From: Chytridium lagenaria
Lineage: Eukaryota; Chytridiomycota; Chytridiomycetes; Chytridiales; Chytridiaceae
Assembly (NCBI GenBank): GCA_025449115.1
Contig: JAHLKC010000017.1
Location: 62,001-126,000 of the forward strand
Direction of reading: 5' to 3'
DNA length: 64,000 nt
Part shown: positions 62,371-64,000 of the stretch, in pieces
Layout: each line of letters starts with the position of its first letter
How positions within the stretch are numbered: the first letter of the stretch is position 1
The notes under the pieces: model-generated
What the model was told of the DNA's origin: nothing
Databases searched by the model: none
The model's input: only the letters and a program-made list of their open reading frames with translations
Position numbers and translations under genes: made by a program

Positions 62371-63701
62371 TTACTGTCGTCTTTCCCTTCTGCTCAAGGT
62401 AATCATTAGCCTTTGAGAAATGTTTACACCCAAAGAATCCACGATGCGCCGATAATGGTGACGGATGTGGTCCAGCCAGCACAAGGTGCTTCTTTTTATC
62501 GACAAGTTGCCCCTTCTTCTGTGCATACGCGCCCCAAAGTATAAAGACAACGTTTTCGTGATGAGAGTTGATGTAACTGATAATCTTGTCGGTGAATGTG
62601 GTCCAACCCCATGTGGAGTGGGAGTTTGCATTGTGAGCGCGGACGGTGAGTGTTGCGTTGAGGAGAAGGACACCTGCAAGTAATGGTTAAAAGAGTGTAA
62701 CAGTATAACCAAATGCTAAAATAGTACCTTGCTCACACCATCCGCTTAGATCGCCATGCTTAGGGGTTTCAAACGCGTCGCCGTACTCATTTTTGAGTTC
62801 TTTAAAGATATTTACGAGTGAAGGAGGCGACGGGACTCCTTTCTTCACAGAAAAGCACAAACCTGTAATCGGAATAAAATCGAAAAAATAAGATGTAAAT
62901 AAAAATAAGGCGACAGGGCAGTACCCATGAGCTTGTCCCGGTCCGTGATACGGATCTAGAGGTCATATATGAAGTTTAAGCCATTTGGAATGAAGTTTTG
63001 TACAAAACCTTGTCCAAGAATCACAACCCGAACGTCATTTAGTGGACATCGCGTGAACGTATAAATCTCGTCTTCAGCCGGATATATCTTATGCCCGGCA
63101 GCCTTTTCTTGTTCCAGCTTCTTTTTGATCTGTAGCAAAAAAAAAATGGCATTAAAATAACACGAGTTTACGGGTGAAACTGACGTTTATAAAGTAGGGT
63201 GCTTTAAGCTCCATCAGCAATGCATCATACCCAGTCCGGAGATATGTACTTCACCTCTAAAGCCAAGTATTTTTCCTGCTCCGGGGTGATCTGCCAGGAA
63301 TAAACATTAGCTCTACAACGGGCGACTCTGTGTCTCCCACTCTGTGTAAAGAGGAAGAGAAAGCAAACCTTTACAGGGAATTTGAGTGACATCTGCATGG
63401 TCTTCGGCTTGACTTTTCTCTCCATCTCTTTGTTCTCAGTGGTTACTACCTTAGCTCTGCCGCAGGTGCAATAGCAGCGACATCTTGATCAACGACAAGC
63501 GGTGACAGCACCGCTGTCCTCTGAGATATCGTCTGCTGTTCGCTTTAGCGGGACGACATTTCCAATGGTTATGATGCCAGAGTCAATTCCAGGAGCATCG
63601 GATTCGGGATTCTTGTTTTCCTTCTCAACTATCGGCGAAGTAGCGTTGGTGAGGATCGGCCCTGGGGTAGGGATGCTGGTGTTGCTGTTCTGGACATCCA
63701 T
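62371..63701 (-). CDS. UNG1: Uracil-DNA glycosylase, family 1 (UNG)
   Basis: This enzyme removes uracil from DNA as the first step of base-excision repair, in nucleus and/or mitochondria. ATG at 63701 starts [20 protein letters not shown], a Ser/Asn-rich disordered region, with a basic stretch [14 protein letters not shown] later. The catalytic domain reads [40 protein letters not shown] and VVILGQ. A spliced [20 protein letters not shown] follows, with the catalytic Asp in GQDPYH. Then come [40 protein letters not shown] (uracil-binding Asn) and [18 protein letters not shown] (Leu loop), ending LEQKGRRQ. The stop is at 62371-62373. The intron inside GQ|DPYH has an unusual donor (GTTTTG). No frame break was needed in the conserved core. 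Confidence 0.95.
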
Positions 63702-63952
63702 TCTGCTGATTAAATTTGATGTCCGACCGGAATTGAGATGAGACGGTGATGAAAAGTACACGTCGTGTCGCCAGACTTTCAAGTTACGTTATGCGTGTCT
63801 TATTCTATTACGCGTATTCAACGTAAAAGAATAAAGAACAAATAATAAACCAGATCCCGCGTCATAATATATCTATTTCCCATAACACATCAAAATCATA
63901 AACGGGAATCAGTCGGCCCCGTCAGTCCTAATCTGTGGCCAAGCTCTTCCGA

Positions 63953-64000
63953 TTATACATCGAAAGGCTTCGTCAAAGCGGTACCCTGTGGTACTCCAAA
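63953..64000 (-). CDS. Possible C-terminus of a gene running off the right edge
   Basis: On the minus strand the last bases read FGVPQGTALTKPFDV followed by TAA (63955-63953). The frame is open to the window edge, which is only 15 codons. It could equally be chance. No family can be named. Confidence 0.2.
   Translation of the reverse strand, partial: FGVPQGTALTKPFDV

Overview
The window is nuclear DNA from a flagellate (zoosporic, chytrid-like) fungus. Genes are on both strands, split by many short GT-AG introns (mostly 50-120 bp), with AT-rich intergenic DNA and many simple repeats. A sperm-tail PG-rich (STPG2-type) axonemal protein points to an organism that builds flagella. Class C (GABA-B-like) receptors, a soluble-adenylyl-cyclase-like STAND protein, a plant-type GH35 beta-galactosidase, a plant-like LRR membrane protein and an RUS/DUF647 protein also fit an early-diverging fungus better than a yeast or mould. 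No organism name can be assigned from the sequence alone.

Layout from left to right: start of a secreted protein running off the left edge (-); M43 secreted metalloprotease (-); STPG2-like axonemal protein (-); amino-acid transporter (-); ribosomal protein uS11 (+); Ku80 (-); SPRY protein with UIM-like helices (+); truncated cyclase/STAND ATPase (-) preceded by a shred of glutathione peroxidase; a gene-poor stretch and a ~1.5-kb tandem repeat (24.9-30.3 kb); low-complexity acidic/polyQ protein (-); GH35 beta-galactosidase (-); LRR membrane protein (-); two related small secreted Cys-rich proteins (-,-); F-box-like protein (-); class C GPCR (+), RPN1 (+) and a second class C GPCR (-); ADP/ATP carrier (+); ribosomal protein eS12 (+); RUS-family protein (-); uracil-DNA glycosylase (-); possible end of a further gene at the right edge.

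Housekeeping functions (proteasome base, ribosome, DNA repair, mitochondrial nucleotide exchange) are mixed with sensing and secretion functions (two receptors, cyclase-type STAND protein, LRR protein, secreted protease, Cys-rich surface proteins). Nothing is arranged as an operon. The most informative local structures are the paralogous receptors on opposite strands around RPN1, the tandem pair of six-cysteine proteins, and the rearranged region around 21-30 kb. There a GPX N-terminus sits before a beheaded cyclase gene, and a 46-bp motif from the end of that gene recurs in a four-unit tandem array.

Many conserved genes (STPG2, transporter, RPN1, eS12, SPRY, RUS, receptors) read well only if the frame is changed by one base at short C/G runs. 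I treat these as probable consensus indels, so gene spans below are outer limits and intron boundaries are given only where a GT-AG pair and the protein reading agree.
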